Below the pieces are notes generated by a model. The model was not told where the DNA came from and made no database searches. It worked only from the letters and a program-made list of their open reading frames with translations. From contig CAZZAX010000008.1 in assembly GCA_964653075.1 (NCBI GenBank), positions 13,755 through 77,754 on the forward strand: 64,000 nucleotides of DNA, read 5' to 3'. The position numbers were made by a program, and so were the translations under genes. Shown piece after piece: positions 1-8,260 of this stretch. Numbering within the stretch: position 1 is the stretch's first letter; each line of letters begins with the position of its first letter. Source of the stretch: NIOZ-UU13 sp964653075. Lineage in GTDB: Bacteria; Planctomycetota; Phycisphaerae; Sedimentisphaerales; Anaerobacaceae.

Positions 1-403
1 CACCGCCACTGAGACCGTGAATTCTGCGTGACAGTAACCGCCGGATGTCCAGCAGCTCTGCTGTGGCGGTTATTTTGGATTGCATCTCTTTGTATTGACA
101 GCCGCGGACGCGTAAACCGAAAGCTATATTTTGTTCTACGGAAAGATGCGGAAAAAGGGCGTAATCCTGAGGTACATACCCGATACCCCGAGCGCGGGAT
201 TCGATATAGGTTACATCACGTTTTTCGATGTATATTCGTCCTGAATCGACCTTTTTAAGACCGCAAAGGCACTCCAGAAAGATTGTCTTGCCGGAGCCCG
301 GCGGCCCTAAAAGGATAAAGTATTCTCCCTTCGCGATGTTTATACTAAATCGATGCAGATGGAACGTGCCGATATGAAAAGAGATTTCTTCGGTGCGAAT
401 CAT
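1..403 (-). CDS. ABC transporter ATP-binding protein, molybdate/tungstate type (partial, 3' end outside window)
   Basis: This is the N-terminal 134 codons of an ABC ATPase read on the minus strand; the rest lies beyond position 1. Walker A (GPPGSGKT) is at residues 33-40, the Q-loop glutamine follows in GYVPQDYALFPHL at about 75-87, and the signature LSGG is the last thing visible at 131-134. The ATG at 403-401 overlaps the permease stop by 4 nt (ATGA), so the two are almost certainly translationally coupled. The ATPase would energise the permease upstream in the operon. Substrate is inferred from the permease, which is of the ModB/WtpB type, and from the ModA-like remnant further upstream. 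Sulfate or another oxyanion cannot be excluded. Confidence 0.9.
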   Translation of the reverse strand, partial: MIRTEEISFHIGTFHLHRFSINIAKGEYFILLGPPGSGKTIFLECLCGLKKVDSGRIYIEKRDVTYIESRARGIGYVPQDYALFPHLSVEQNIAFGLRVRGCQYKEMQSKITATAELLDIRRLLSRRIHGLSGG

Positions 404-1224
404 AATTTTGCCATTGTCGAACCGCCGACAAGTCGAATGCCGGTTACCGCAATCAGGGCTACGAATATAAGAAGTAATGCTATTGCCAGCGCTACTTCAA
501 GATTGCCGACGGATTGTTCGAGAAAAATGGTTGTACTTAAGACTTCGGTTCGGCCTCGGAAAGAGCCTACGAAAATCATCAACGGCCCGAAAAGTCCGAA
601 CGCCCGGGACCAGGTTAGAATACCGCCGGCGATAATGCCGTTTCTGGCTAATGGCAGACAAACACGGCGAAAACTCCCGAACTGTGTACAGCCTAAGGTA
701 AGGGCCACGTTTTCATAACGCCGGTCAACGTCGTCAAAAGCGGTTTTGGCTGAGCGGATAGCCAAACTTGCTGCAGCCACAAACTGGCACAGCACGATAC
801 CTTTGGGCTGAAAAACAAACTCGATACGCAAATCTTCCTGTATCCAACGGCCGAGGCTTGTCTGAAAAAACACTAAAAGGGTAAGACCGGCCACAAGCGG
901 GGAAAAGACTATGGGCAAATCCACAATGGCATCAACCAGTATCTGACCGGGAAACCGAAAGCGGCTAAGCGAGTATCCCATTGGGACCGCAAAAAGCAGC
1001 GCTATCAAAGTCGTAACACAACTCGTCCAGATACTCATCCAAAGGGCGTGGCGGATGAATTTGGAGGCCAGGACCGTTGCGACTGCTTTTTTATCCACGT
1101 AAAAGATATCTGTAATTATCAGCGTCAGAACAAAGATAACAAAGACGGACACGAAGAAAAATGGCGCCGCAGAAAAGATGCGGTCGCGCCAACCTCTTAC
1201 GGGTGTTTCCACAACTGTTTTCAT
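400..1224 (-). CDS. ABC transporter permease, molybdate/tungstate (ModB/WtpB) type
   Basis: An integral membrane protein of about 274 residues with a hydrophobic N-terminal helix (FFFVSVFVIFVLTLIITDIF) and several more membrane segments. The cytoplasmic EAA-type loop reads NVALTLGCTQFGSFRRVCLP and is followed by an AFGLFG segment and a RTEVLSTTIFLE segment. That pattern is typical of ModB, WtpB and TupB permeases. The frame is open to 1254, but the Met at 1224 (MKTVVETP) is preferred because the preceding 10 residues are atypical. Neither start has a strong Shine-Dalgarno. It forms an operon with the ATPase (4-nt overlap) and lies downstream of a degraded binding-protein gene. Whether transport still works without that protein is open. 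Confidence 0.85.
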   Translation of the reverse strand: MKTVVETPVRGWRDRIFSAAPFFFVSVFVIFVLTLIITDIFYVDKKAVATVLASKFIRHALWMSIWTSCVTTLIALLFAVPMGYSLSRFRFPGQILVDAIVDLPIVFSPLVAGLTLLVFFQTSLGRWIQEDLRIEFVFQPKGIVLCQFVAAASLAIRSAKTAFDDVDRRYENVALTLGCTQFGSFRRVCLPLARNGIIAGGILTWSRAFGLFGPLMIFVGSFRGRTEVLSTTIFLEQSVGNLEVALAIALLLIFVALIAVTGIRLVGGSTMAKL

Positions 1225-1432
1225 TACCAGCCCAAAGACGCAAAAACACCCCATTTATTAAATTCATAATACAGCATATGTCCGATGCAGATTATTACAA
1301 TCAAATTTCATTTTTTCCTGTAATTAAGGTGCATATTCTATTGAGGAGGCTCGTTTCTGTAAAGGTGTTTTAAGGAAAATATCCTGCTCCCTGTTGGAAT
1401 TGGAACCTTTTATACATTGTTATACTGTTCCG

Positions 1433-1681
1433 TTATTTTGCATAGCCGTACTCGGCAAACATATCGGGTCCCTTGGTTCGAGCGAAATTAATGAGCTGCC
1501 TGAGCGATTCGGGTTCTTTGGTACAGCTCAGGCCAATGATATGCACCCGGATTTCTTCATCGTATTCATAAGGAGTCTTAACGACCTCCGGACTCTCACG
1601 AAATGTATGGGCCACGCCGTTCCACATAATGGCCGCATCGACGACCTGGGTTTTCAGCCTCAAGCTAAGCTTGGGGATGGC
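1433..1681 (-). pseudogene. C-terminal remnant of a ModA-like oxyanion-binding protein
   Basis: The minus-strand frame encodes about 80 residues ending at a TAA at 1435-1433. The stretch VVDAAIMWNGVAHTF resembles the hinge region of ModA/WtpA binding proteins, and the end (INFARTKGPDMFAEYGY) matches the usual ModA C-terminus, where FV-S-x-G-x-x-IF-x-x-YGF is common. A TGA at 1684-1682 closes the frame upstream. None of the three minus frames between 1684 and the pseudopilin gene at 1843 shows the missing signal peptide or first lobe. A full ModA is about 250 residues, so roughly two thirds are gone. The position directly upstream of the permease fits a former modABC order. A split gene caused by an assembly error is the main alternative. 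Confidence 0.7.
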
Positions 1682-1842
1682 TCACTGTTCTTTATGTAAA
1701 GCGTAACTTTTAATTACAGTTGTGTATTACTAAACTTTACATGATTGTCCGAACTCTATGCAACTTCACGCATCAACTCGCCGGAAAAGATGCTTTCGCA
1801 TTAAAGTATATGCATATTGAATTGGATATACGTCTTATGATT

Positions 1843-2616
1843 TTAGCGGTAGCTGTCCCTTGGTCTCTTATTAACTCGACCGACATGACCGTCAAGGAAA
1901 TTAACATTGACACCGCCTTCTGTTTGTCCCGGCTTGCGTCCGTGCGGGAAGATACCTTTCTTACGGAAGAAGTCGCATACCACCCAAATCTCTGCAGGTC
2001 TCGCACTCGTGCACTGGCGATATCGCTCATCCTGAGGGCCGGTCTTGCTTGTCTGGCCAAGCCAATCACGATGAGCCTCCATACCATGCAAAGTCAATTG
2101 TCTTGGCAGGAAAAAAGTGGGATCACGCCAGGTACTTCCATCTAATTCCTGTTTGTTGGCTCGGTAACTCCAGTAAATGTATGTAATATTACCGACCTTA
2201 CGGTTAGAAGGTGTGTCGATAACAGAATCCACGCCCCCCGCAGGTACACCTCCGTTCGGATCATTCGCGAACTGCTCCAATAATTTGGCTTGCGGACAAT
2301 AGAAAGCTTCTATCAGGCTGCCGTCTCTATAGGCATTGAGCTTCTGCAGCAAGCTGCGGTGAGGATTATGTTCCGTTGCCTCCAGTGGATAACGGTTATT
2401 TCTGTCATCGTTGGCGTACATTATCAGGGCAATATTAACCTGGCGAAGGTTACTGAGACATGTTGTTTCATGGGCTCTAAATCGCGCCTTGTGCATGGCA
2501 GGTATGAGTATCCCCAATAATAGTGCGATAACAGCAATGACCACTAACAGCTCGATTAAGGTAAAACCTGTTTTTGTACGATTTCGATTGTGCATTCGAC
2601 TCATTATCTTATCCAT
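1843..2616 (-). CDS. Pseudopilin-like protein (prepilin N-terminal cleavage/methylation domain)
   Basis: 257 residues. A short basic leader precedes the type IV prepilin peptidase site G17|F18, followed by TLIELLVVIAVIALLLGIL, with the conserved Glu at mature position 5. The hydrophobic helix would anchor the protein in the inner membrane before assembly. The C-terminal part ends in NFLDGHVGRV, which corresponds to the DG box of the planctomycete H-X9-DG pseudopilin family, although the His lies further upstream than nine residues. Cysteines at about 54 and 107 may pair. It is 22 nt downstream of the methyltransferase gene and so probably the last gene of that transcript. No secretion ATPase or outer-membrane secretin gene is in the window. 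Confidence 0.9.
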   Translation of the reverse strand: MDKIMSRMHNRNRTKTGFTLIELLVVIAVIALLLGILIPAMHKARFRAHETTCLSNLRQVNIALIMYANDDRNNRYPLEATEHNPHRSLLQKLNAYRDGSLIEAFYCPQAKLLEQFANDPNGGVPAGGVDSVIDTPSNRKVGNITYIYWSYRANKQELDGSTWRDPTFFLPRQLTLHGMEAHRDWLGQTSKTGPQDERYRQCTSARPAEIWVVCDFFRKKGIFPHGRKPGQTEGGVNVNFLDGHVGRVNKRPRDSYR

Positions 2617-2638
2617 CTCTTTTTCTGCTTACGTTTGC

Positions 2639-3379
2639 CTAAGGTTTATTGAATTCAATCCAAATCCCATAGTTGACATTTTCACTGCCAGGCGGTTTTG
2701 GTATGTCAATCCGGTAGTCTTTGATTCCCAGCTTGTTCATTATATTATACAATTCCTTAGCTTTTTCATCTACATTATATTTCATTTTTTTACCCTGTCT
2801 TGCACGTATCTTTTTTGCAGTTTTAACAGGTAAGTTTCTCGAAAAACCGCGTCCAATGTAAGCTGTTGCGCCCCGTTTGAGCACACGATATATCTCGCTG
2901 AATGCCTTCACTTTTTCTTCCCATAGGTGATATGAGCCTCTGGAAACGATTATATCTGCATAATTATCCTTAAAAGGAATAGAATGAGCATCGGCGAAGA
3001 TAGCGCTAACCTGTTGGCCAACATCATTTTCCTCTGCTAATCTGTAAAAATTTGGAAAAAAATTCGGATTAATATCGGCATTGATCCAGTGCATTCGTGT
3101 ACGCTTGCACAATTCGACAATTAGCGTGCCGGGACCGCTTCCTAAATCTATCCCGATACCATCTTTTTCGCTCAACTCGAAATCTGAAACAATCTGCTCG
3201 GCCAAAGGAGCATATACAGGCGCCAATGCCTTACGGCTGCTTCTTATCATACCAATCGCATTTTGTCTGGTATATTTTTCACCCGATGGTGAATGCAAAG
3301 GTTTATTGTTGAAGCACCCAGCTCCACAAAAAAGGGATATCACGGCAAGCATGTAAAATCGCTGTAACAGTTCTGTCAT
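2639..3379 (-). CDS. Exported class I SAM-dependent methyltransferase
   Basis: 246 residues from the ATG at 3379, chosen because GGAG lies 9 nt upstream; the longer frame uses a GTG at 3394 inside the previous gene. Residues 8-18 are hydrophobic and are followed by CGAGC, so this is a secretory or lipoprotein-like signal with an imperfect lipobox at C22. The catalytic domain has a canonical motif I (DLGSGPGT, 78-85), an acidic ADINP at the end of strand 2 (101-105), FADAHSIPF for motif II/III and the late VLKRGATAYIG strand. It begins 4 nt after the stop of the PQQ/methyltransferase gene. An exported methyltransferase is odd because SAM is a cytoplasmic cofactor; the substrate is unknown. Confidence 0.8.
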   Translation of the reverse strand: MTELLQRFYMLAVISLFCGAGCFNNKPLHSPSGEKYTRQNAIGMIRSSRKALAPVYAPLAEQIVSDFELSEKDGIGIDLGSGPGTLIVELCKRTRMHWINADINPNFFPNFYRLAEENDVGQQVSAIFADAHSIPFKDNYADIIVSRGSYHLWEEKVKAFSEIYRVLKRGATAYIGRGFSRNLPVKTAKKIRARQGKKMKYNVDEKAKELYNIMNKLGIKDYRIDIPKPPGSENVNYGIWIEFNKP

Positions 3380-3383
3380 CAAG

Positions 3384-6300
3384 CTAATCTCCACTCAGGA
3401 TTTTTGCATCAGTTATAAACCCGGGTACTGGTTTTATATAACAATAAGGTTGGCTTTTTGTTCCACTTTGACTTAAGGCAAATACTCTTTGGCCGAAGCA
3501 CATAATCTGTCCATCTTCAAGAGTTACTATTACACGACCATTGCGGTCAACGGCCAGTCCCCAGCTAACCGGAGCAGAAGGCACATCTTCAGACCAGAGG
3601 ACACTGCCGTCCTTGAGATTTAAGGCGACAATCTCCGATTTTTTTGCGACCACCACGGCATTACTGCAAACCGCAAGGGCGACGCTGTCTGTGCAATTAT
3701 AGCTCCATAACGGTTTATCGCTGATGCCAAATCTGTTCCAGTCAAGGTTAAAACGGTTACCGGGCTGCGCCATCTTTCTTTTTAATAACTCTCTGTCAAT
3801 ATGGTCGAAGCATAAAATCCTCCTGTTCTTTTGGCCGCTTATCCACACAATATCTCGACCACCGGTCGATGTAAGTCCGCAAGGACTCCCAAGGAGAAAA
3901 ACTTTGTTAAAGACGGTGTTATCGAAGACATCATACTTCGGGTGTGCATAGAATGGCTTGCCGCAGGCCGCGACCTGATCGCCGAGCAGAGTAAGCTCCC
4001 AGCCGCGAGGGCTTTGCGATGTAAAAACATTGTTTTGTGCAAGCTGCCGGAGAATAGCTGGGTTGTTAAGGCATTTTCCATCTGAAATGTTATACACCGC
4101 CGGCGACATAGATGTGCCGCTGGCCAGGTAAAGCTTGCCGTCATGAAGTAGTTGATGGCCCTGGACGCTTGCTCCTGTGTGGGCCTGCTTGTCCAGATGG
4201 CCTGATGTGTTGTTCTGCCATTTTATACGTCCGGTTGCAGCATCTAACGCATATATATAAGTGCCGTCGTAATTAACAATGCCGGCGGCAAAGTATGCAA
4301 TTCCGTCTTCTATTAATACCCCGCTTGCGGCCGGCCAGGTGGAAAGCAGCGAGCCATATACGGGTATCTTGCGTTCGGCTGCTGCTGCTCGAAACCGCCA
4401 GAGAAGCCGGCCCGTCTTTGCCTCGAAGGCATAAACCCATCCGTCACCCGAGCCGAGCAGGGCACGGCCCTTCCAAATAGTCGGAGGAAAGCGGACCGCA
4501 CCGCCGGTATATGCCTTCCAACGTAGCCGTCCGTTTGCTGCATTCAGGGCTCGGACGATGCCGTCGGGGCCGCTGGTAAATACCAGGCCGCCGACCGCAA
4601 CAGGGGCTGTGGGAGTTGAAGCTCCGGGGGCCGGTGTAATTTTAGGATTAAATGCCCACAGTAGTCTGGCTTTCTCGGGGATTACAGCCTCTGTTGTTGC
4701 ACTGCCCGTATTGTCTGCGCGGAAGGTAGGCCAGTCAGCAGACGATTCAGGTAAGTTTGCGACTTTTGTTAAATTCCTTGCGTTTTTCTCAAGACGCTCT
4801 GCTTCGGTTGCATGTGGGCTGAAATTAAAATCGCCTGCAGGCCCCAGACAGGTGATGCCATAGAGCGTAAGCTGGCAATCACATACCGAAGGCCAGAAGT
4901 ATAGCAGACCGTTGGCAATGGTTACGCCATCGTGACATGGAGGACGCATAGGTGAAATCCAGTCCGGACGCCCGCTCGCTATGTCCAAACGTGTCGAGCC
5001 GCCTCTGGCCCGGTAGAATATACCGTCGATAGATCCTGTTGGCCGAGTGCATGCCCGGCGAGCTGTCTTCAATTCTGCCAATATGACACCGGTTAACGGA
5101 TCGAACTTCTTGCTGAGATTGCCTTCGTCATTTTGACCGCTGAGACCGTAGAGACCGTCGTCTCGAAGGATTAACTGAAAGTTGTTGTAAGGATGTTCCC
5201 AGAGAACGTTTCCATCTTCGGTGGAAACGGCAAGAAGTTTACCGACCTGTGGACCGGCAAAGTACAGGGCCTTATCACTGCACTGAAGATAATCTGTAGT
5301 TCGCCAGTTGGTGCGCCAGTCCTGACGATTCGAATAAGTTCCGATTGACTTAAAAAGTTCCGCCGCATTCTCAGGTGTCTTTCGCCATAGGACCTCACCG
5401 TTCTTTGCGTTCAGGCAGGTCAGATACGCTCCAAATCGAAAGATGTAGATTCGCCCGTTTTTCATACACATTGCCCGGCCGTCCACCGGCTCATCTTCCC
5501 GATAGCTCCACAGGACATGTTTCGTTTTTGGGTCAATGGCCAGTACATTTCGACCGAATCCCCACGGATGGGCTGCGTACGCCTTCTCGCTGTCCTTGAT
5601 ACCGTCTGGTTGATTAAAGCCCTTTGATATCGGGTTCCAGGGCCAGCCGTGCAGCTCCCGGCGCCATCGCATTGTCGGGTCTCTTTGTTCCTGCTCTCCC
5701 ATAAGCGCATAGAGAACACCGTTCTCCAAAGCCATCCACTTCCAGAATGTCCCGCCGGCTTTCTCCACCGGTGGGATAATTTCATCCTTCAATTTGCCGG
5801 TAGCTGTATCAATTAGCTTGCAGGACTTATCGTCGCCGACATACAAAGTTGTCGGTGTTGCAATCATTGTATTGCGGTGTATCATCACGCCTTCAGCCAG
5901 GTCCCGTTGCCAGAGCATCGTGCCGTTGTAACCATTGAACGCTACAAGCTTGTTAAGTAAAGGCTCTTCCCGGCTCTTAAAGGCCACGTGTCCGAACGCC
6001 TTGAATGCACGACCCGCCGAAGCCACCGCCACCTGAGGCATCGGCGCATATCGCGGCTCAGACAAAAACTGTGTCAGATAAGGTGCCCGAATGACCGTAT
6101 CCTCTGATTGCGTATTATTGTCCGGGCCGTGGTAAGGATGGCTCCAGTCATCCGCTCCTTCGGGAAATCCCTTGACCGAAACTTTATTAGATCCCATCAG
6201 GGCTTTACCTTTGGGTCGCAGAACACGAAGCACCTCCGTTTCAACTTCTTTGGGCAGCTTAAACAGCACAACAGCGGCATCGGCTGAATTGTCAGCTAAA

Positions 6301-6605
6301 TGTATCCTGGTTAATGGGCCTTTTTCTATAAAGATGCGTGTACCGTAAAAACCCGCTTCATCGACTATTTTACATGCCCTCTCGAAATCTTGTGCTTTAC
6401 GAAACTGCATATATATCAGCAGCTCACTGTTTTGTGCCAGCTCTAAAGCAAGTTTGCATCTCCTGTCACCAAGCACTAAGCAGATTCCACGATTAACTCC
6501 GATTTTTTCGAGAATCGGCTTATACGATTGGGCTAAACAGATAAGGGGCATGCAGAAAAGAATGCCGGCAATTGTCATCAACAGGCCTGATTTTATCTTA
6601 TTCAT
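3384..6605 (-). CDS. Exported PQQ-type beta-propeller protein with a degenerate methyltransferase-like domain
   Basis: About 1073 residues from the ATG at 6605, which has GGGAG 5-6 nt upstream. A Sec signal peptide ends near residue 26 (ICLAQS). Residues ~34-140 have the order of a class I methyltransferase, but motif I reads VLGDRRCKLALEL, so the glycine-rich SAM loop is lost. Residues ~145-620 form a first BamB/PQQ-like propeller (repeats such as LVAFNGYNGTMLWQRDL). Residues ~640-1070 form a second, starting ADWPTFRADNTGSAT, with repeats such as VRALNAANGRLRWKAYTGG. Large Trp- and Gly-rich propellers of this type are usually exported and bind ligands or partners. The neighbouring exported methyltransferase and the similar 9862-13833 protein suggest a shared role, which is unknown. 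Confidence 0.85.
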   Translation of the reverse strand: MNKIKSGLLMTIAGILFCMPLICLAQSYKPILEKIGVNRGICLVLGDRRCKLALELAQNSELLIYMQFRKAQDFERACKIVDEAGFYGTRIFIEKGPLTRIHLADNSADAAVVLFKLPKEVETEVLRVLRPKGKALMGSNKVSVKGFPEGADDWSHPYHGPDNNTQSEDTVIRAPYLTQFLSEPRYAPMPQVAVASAGRAFKAFGHVAFKSREEPLLNKLVAFNGYNGTMLWQRDLAEGVMIHRNTMIATPTTLYVGDDKSCKLIDTATGKLKDEIIPPVEKAGGTFWKWMALENGVLYALMGEQEQRDPTMRWRRELHGWPWNPISKGFNQPDGIKDSEKAYAAHPWGFGRNVLAIDPKTKHVLWSYREDEPVDGRAMCMKNGRIYIFRFGAYLTCLNAKNGEVLWRKTPENAAELFKSIGTYSNRQDWRTNWRTTDYLQCSDKALYFAGPQVGKLLAVSTEDGNVLWEHPYNNFQLILRDDGLYGLSGQNDEGNLSKKFDPLTGVILAELKTARRACTRPTGSIDGIFYRARGGSTRLDIASGRPDWISPMRPPCHDGVTIANGLLYFWPSVCDCQLTLYGITCLGPAGDFNFSPHATEAERLEKNARNLTKVANLPESSADWPTFRADNTGSATTEAVIPEKARLLWAFNPKITPAPGASTPTAPVAVGGLVFTSGPDGIVRALNAANGRLRWKAYTGGAVRFPPTIWKGRALLGSGDGWVYAFEAKTGRLLWRFRAAAAERKIPVYGSLLSTWPAASGVLIEDGIAYFAAGIVNYDGTYIYALDAATGRIKWQNNTSGHLDKQAHTGASVQGHQLLHDGKLYLASGTSMSPAVYNISDGKCLNNPAILRQLAQNNVFTSQSPRGWELTLLGDQVAACGKPFYAHPKYDVFDNTVFNKVFLLGSPCGLTSTGGRDIVWISGQKNRRILCFDHIDRELLKRKMAQPGNRFNLDWNRFGISDKPLWSYNCTDSVALAVCSNAVVVAKKSEIVALNLKDGSVLWSEDVPSAPVSWGLAVDRNGRVIVTLEDGQIMCFGQRVFALSQSGTKSQPYCYIKPVPGFITDAKILSGD

Positions 6606-6849
6606 TTTTCTCCCTTTCAAGAATTGCAAATAATACTGTCCATTCAATGAACTGGTTTTTACGGCAATGAGATTTTAATATGGAGAAAGACCATACCCTC
6701 AACGTTATAACTCTGATGAAGCAAAGCACATAGCGACTTTTGTCAGGCTGCTGCGATAAAGTTTTCAGACTTCAAACAATAACTTTCTCTCGCCTGATGT
6801 GAACTTTTATCACTTTGCTCATCATAATGACAAATCAGTATGTCACGTC

Positions 6850-8247
6850 TTACAAGGCAACAGAATCTTTTTTATATCTTGTCGATGTTTTGTCCAACTG
6901 TGCCAGCTTGTCCCTGTTCTCATAGATTTTCAATATGGCGTCCCCTATATCTTTTATATCTTTTTTACTGCCGAGAAGCATATTTTGACCGAACCAGACC
7001 GCCTCTTTGCAAAGCTGATCGTTATCAGGATAGTGGTTTTCTCTTCGGTATCTATTCAGTCTCTCTCTCGAATAAAGTCTCTTATAGCCGGTTGAGTTTA
7101 ATGCCTCTTCGATTAAGCCGTCTTTATACTGTGGGCCGTATCCTCCTGAGCAGGGGATGCCTTCTGCCCTGAGTGCTGATAAAAATTTATCTCGTGGCAG
7201 GCCGTTGAAGTATTCTTTTTTGTAGCGTAATGGATACAAATGGTATGCCGCTCTGGTTACTTCTTTGTATAGCTTGTGAGGCAGAATGCCGGGAATGTCT
7301 TTAATTTTAGAAGTAAGATATTTGGCATTCCGGTTACGTCTTTCCGTATCACTTTCGAGACGTTTCATTTGGGACATTAATATAACCGCTTGGAATTCTT
7401 GCATTCGGCGGTTACTTCCCCTTACGGGATAGCTGCTGGTCCTTTTCACGCTTCCATATGGTCTGCCGCAGTTATGGAAAGAGTAACATCGGTCCATAAT
7501 TTCGTCATCGTTTCCGACAATGGCCCCGCCTTCACCGGCCGGGAGATGTTTGGAGTTCTGGAAACTGAAACAGCCCAGGTCACTTAAGGTGCCACACTTT
7601 TTACCTCTCCATTCGGCTAACCATGCCTGGCAGGCGTCTTCTATTACCAGCAGGTTATGTTTTTTGGCAATAGCGTTGATTCTGTCCATATCTGCGGGCA
7701 GTCCCAGAATGTGGACCGGAAGGATAGCTTTGGTGTTTTTGTTTATTCTTTCTTCTATTTTGTCCGGATTTATCTGAAATGTCTCTGGATCTGTATCGGC
7801 AAAAACCGGCAGTACCTTGCTGAGGATAAGCGCATTATACGTTGCAATAAATGTATAAGGTGAAGTAATAACCTCATCTCCAGCATCGATACCAAGTACG
7901 TGCAGAGCTACTAGCAGAGCCGTAGTACCACTGGCCGTGGCCAAACATCTTTTTGTTCCCATTAATTCCGCATACTTCTTTTCGAATTCTGATACCTTTG
8001 TACCTCGTCCCCGAAACCAATTTCCGCTGCGTAATACAGATAGAATAGACTCTTCGGCACTTCTGTCCCAAACCGGCCAGCTTTGAAAACGTTTGGTTCT
8101 GACCGGCTTACCGCCGAGAATAGCGGCTTTACCTGCTGTTTTGCTTGCGTTTCCGTATGCGCCGATTCGGCCCGATGTGGCGGCTATGATAGTGCCTGTT
8201 GAGGCAACAGTGAGAAACTCTCGTCTTGTTAAGTTTTTCTTGTTCAT
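6850..8247 (-). CDS. Tat-exported DegT/DnrJ/EryC1-family PLP aminotransferase-like protein
   Basis: 465 residues, ATG at 8247 with AAGGAG about 8 nt upstream. The N-terminus is a twin-arginine signal (LTRREFLTVAS, 6-16, then a hydrophobic stretch). The rest is a full-length DegT fold: SGTTALLVAL for the phosphate cup (106-115), IEDACQAW (202-209) with the cofactor-contacting Asp, and SKHLPAGEGG (232-241) with the Schiff-base lysine at 233. The catalytic residues are therefore retained. Cytoplasmic relatives transaminate keto-sugar nucleotides; a Tat signal implies folding with PLP before export, and the substrate outside the cytoplasm is unknown. It starts 13 nt after the sulfatase stop, so it belongs to the 13833-6850 transcript. 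Confidence 0.88.
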   Translation of the reverse strand: MNKKNLTRREFLTVASTGTIIAATSGRIGAYGNASKTAGKAAILGGKPVRTKRFQSWPVWDRSAEESILSVLRSGNWFRGRGTKVSEFEKKYAELMGTKRCLATASGTTALLVALHVLGIDAGDEVITSPYTFIATYNALILSKVLPVFADTDPETFQINPDKIEERINKNTKAILPVHILGLPADMDRINAIAKKHNLLVIEDACQAWLAEWRGKKCGTLSDLGCFSFQNSKHLPAGEGGAIVGNDDEIMDRCYSFHNCGRPYGSVKRTSSYPVRGSNRRMQEFQAVILMSQMKRLESDTERRNRNAKYLTSKIKDIPGILPHKLYKEVTRAAYHLYPLRYKKEYFNGLPRDKFLSALRAEGIPCSGGYGPQYKDGLIEEALNSTGYKRLYSRERLNRYRRENHYPDNDQLCKEAVWFGQNMLLGSKKDIKDIGDAILKIYENRDKLAQLDKTSTRYKKDSVAL

Positions 8248-8260
8248 TTTTCTGACTCCT

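Noticed and set aside
1843..2087. A second frame inside the first pseudopilin gene, tested as a source of the missing ModA lobe.
   Set aside because: Its product bears no resemblance to a periplasmic binding protein and it is a shadow of the pseudopilin gene.
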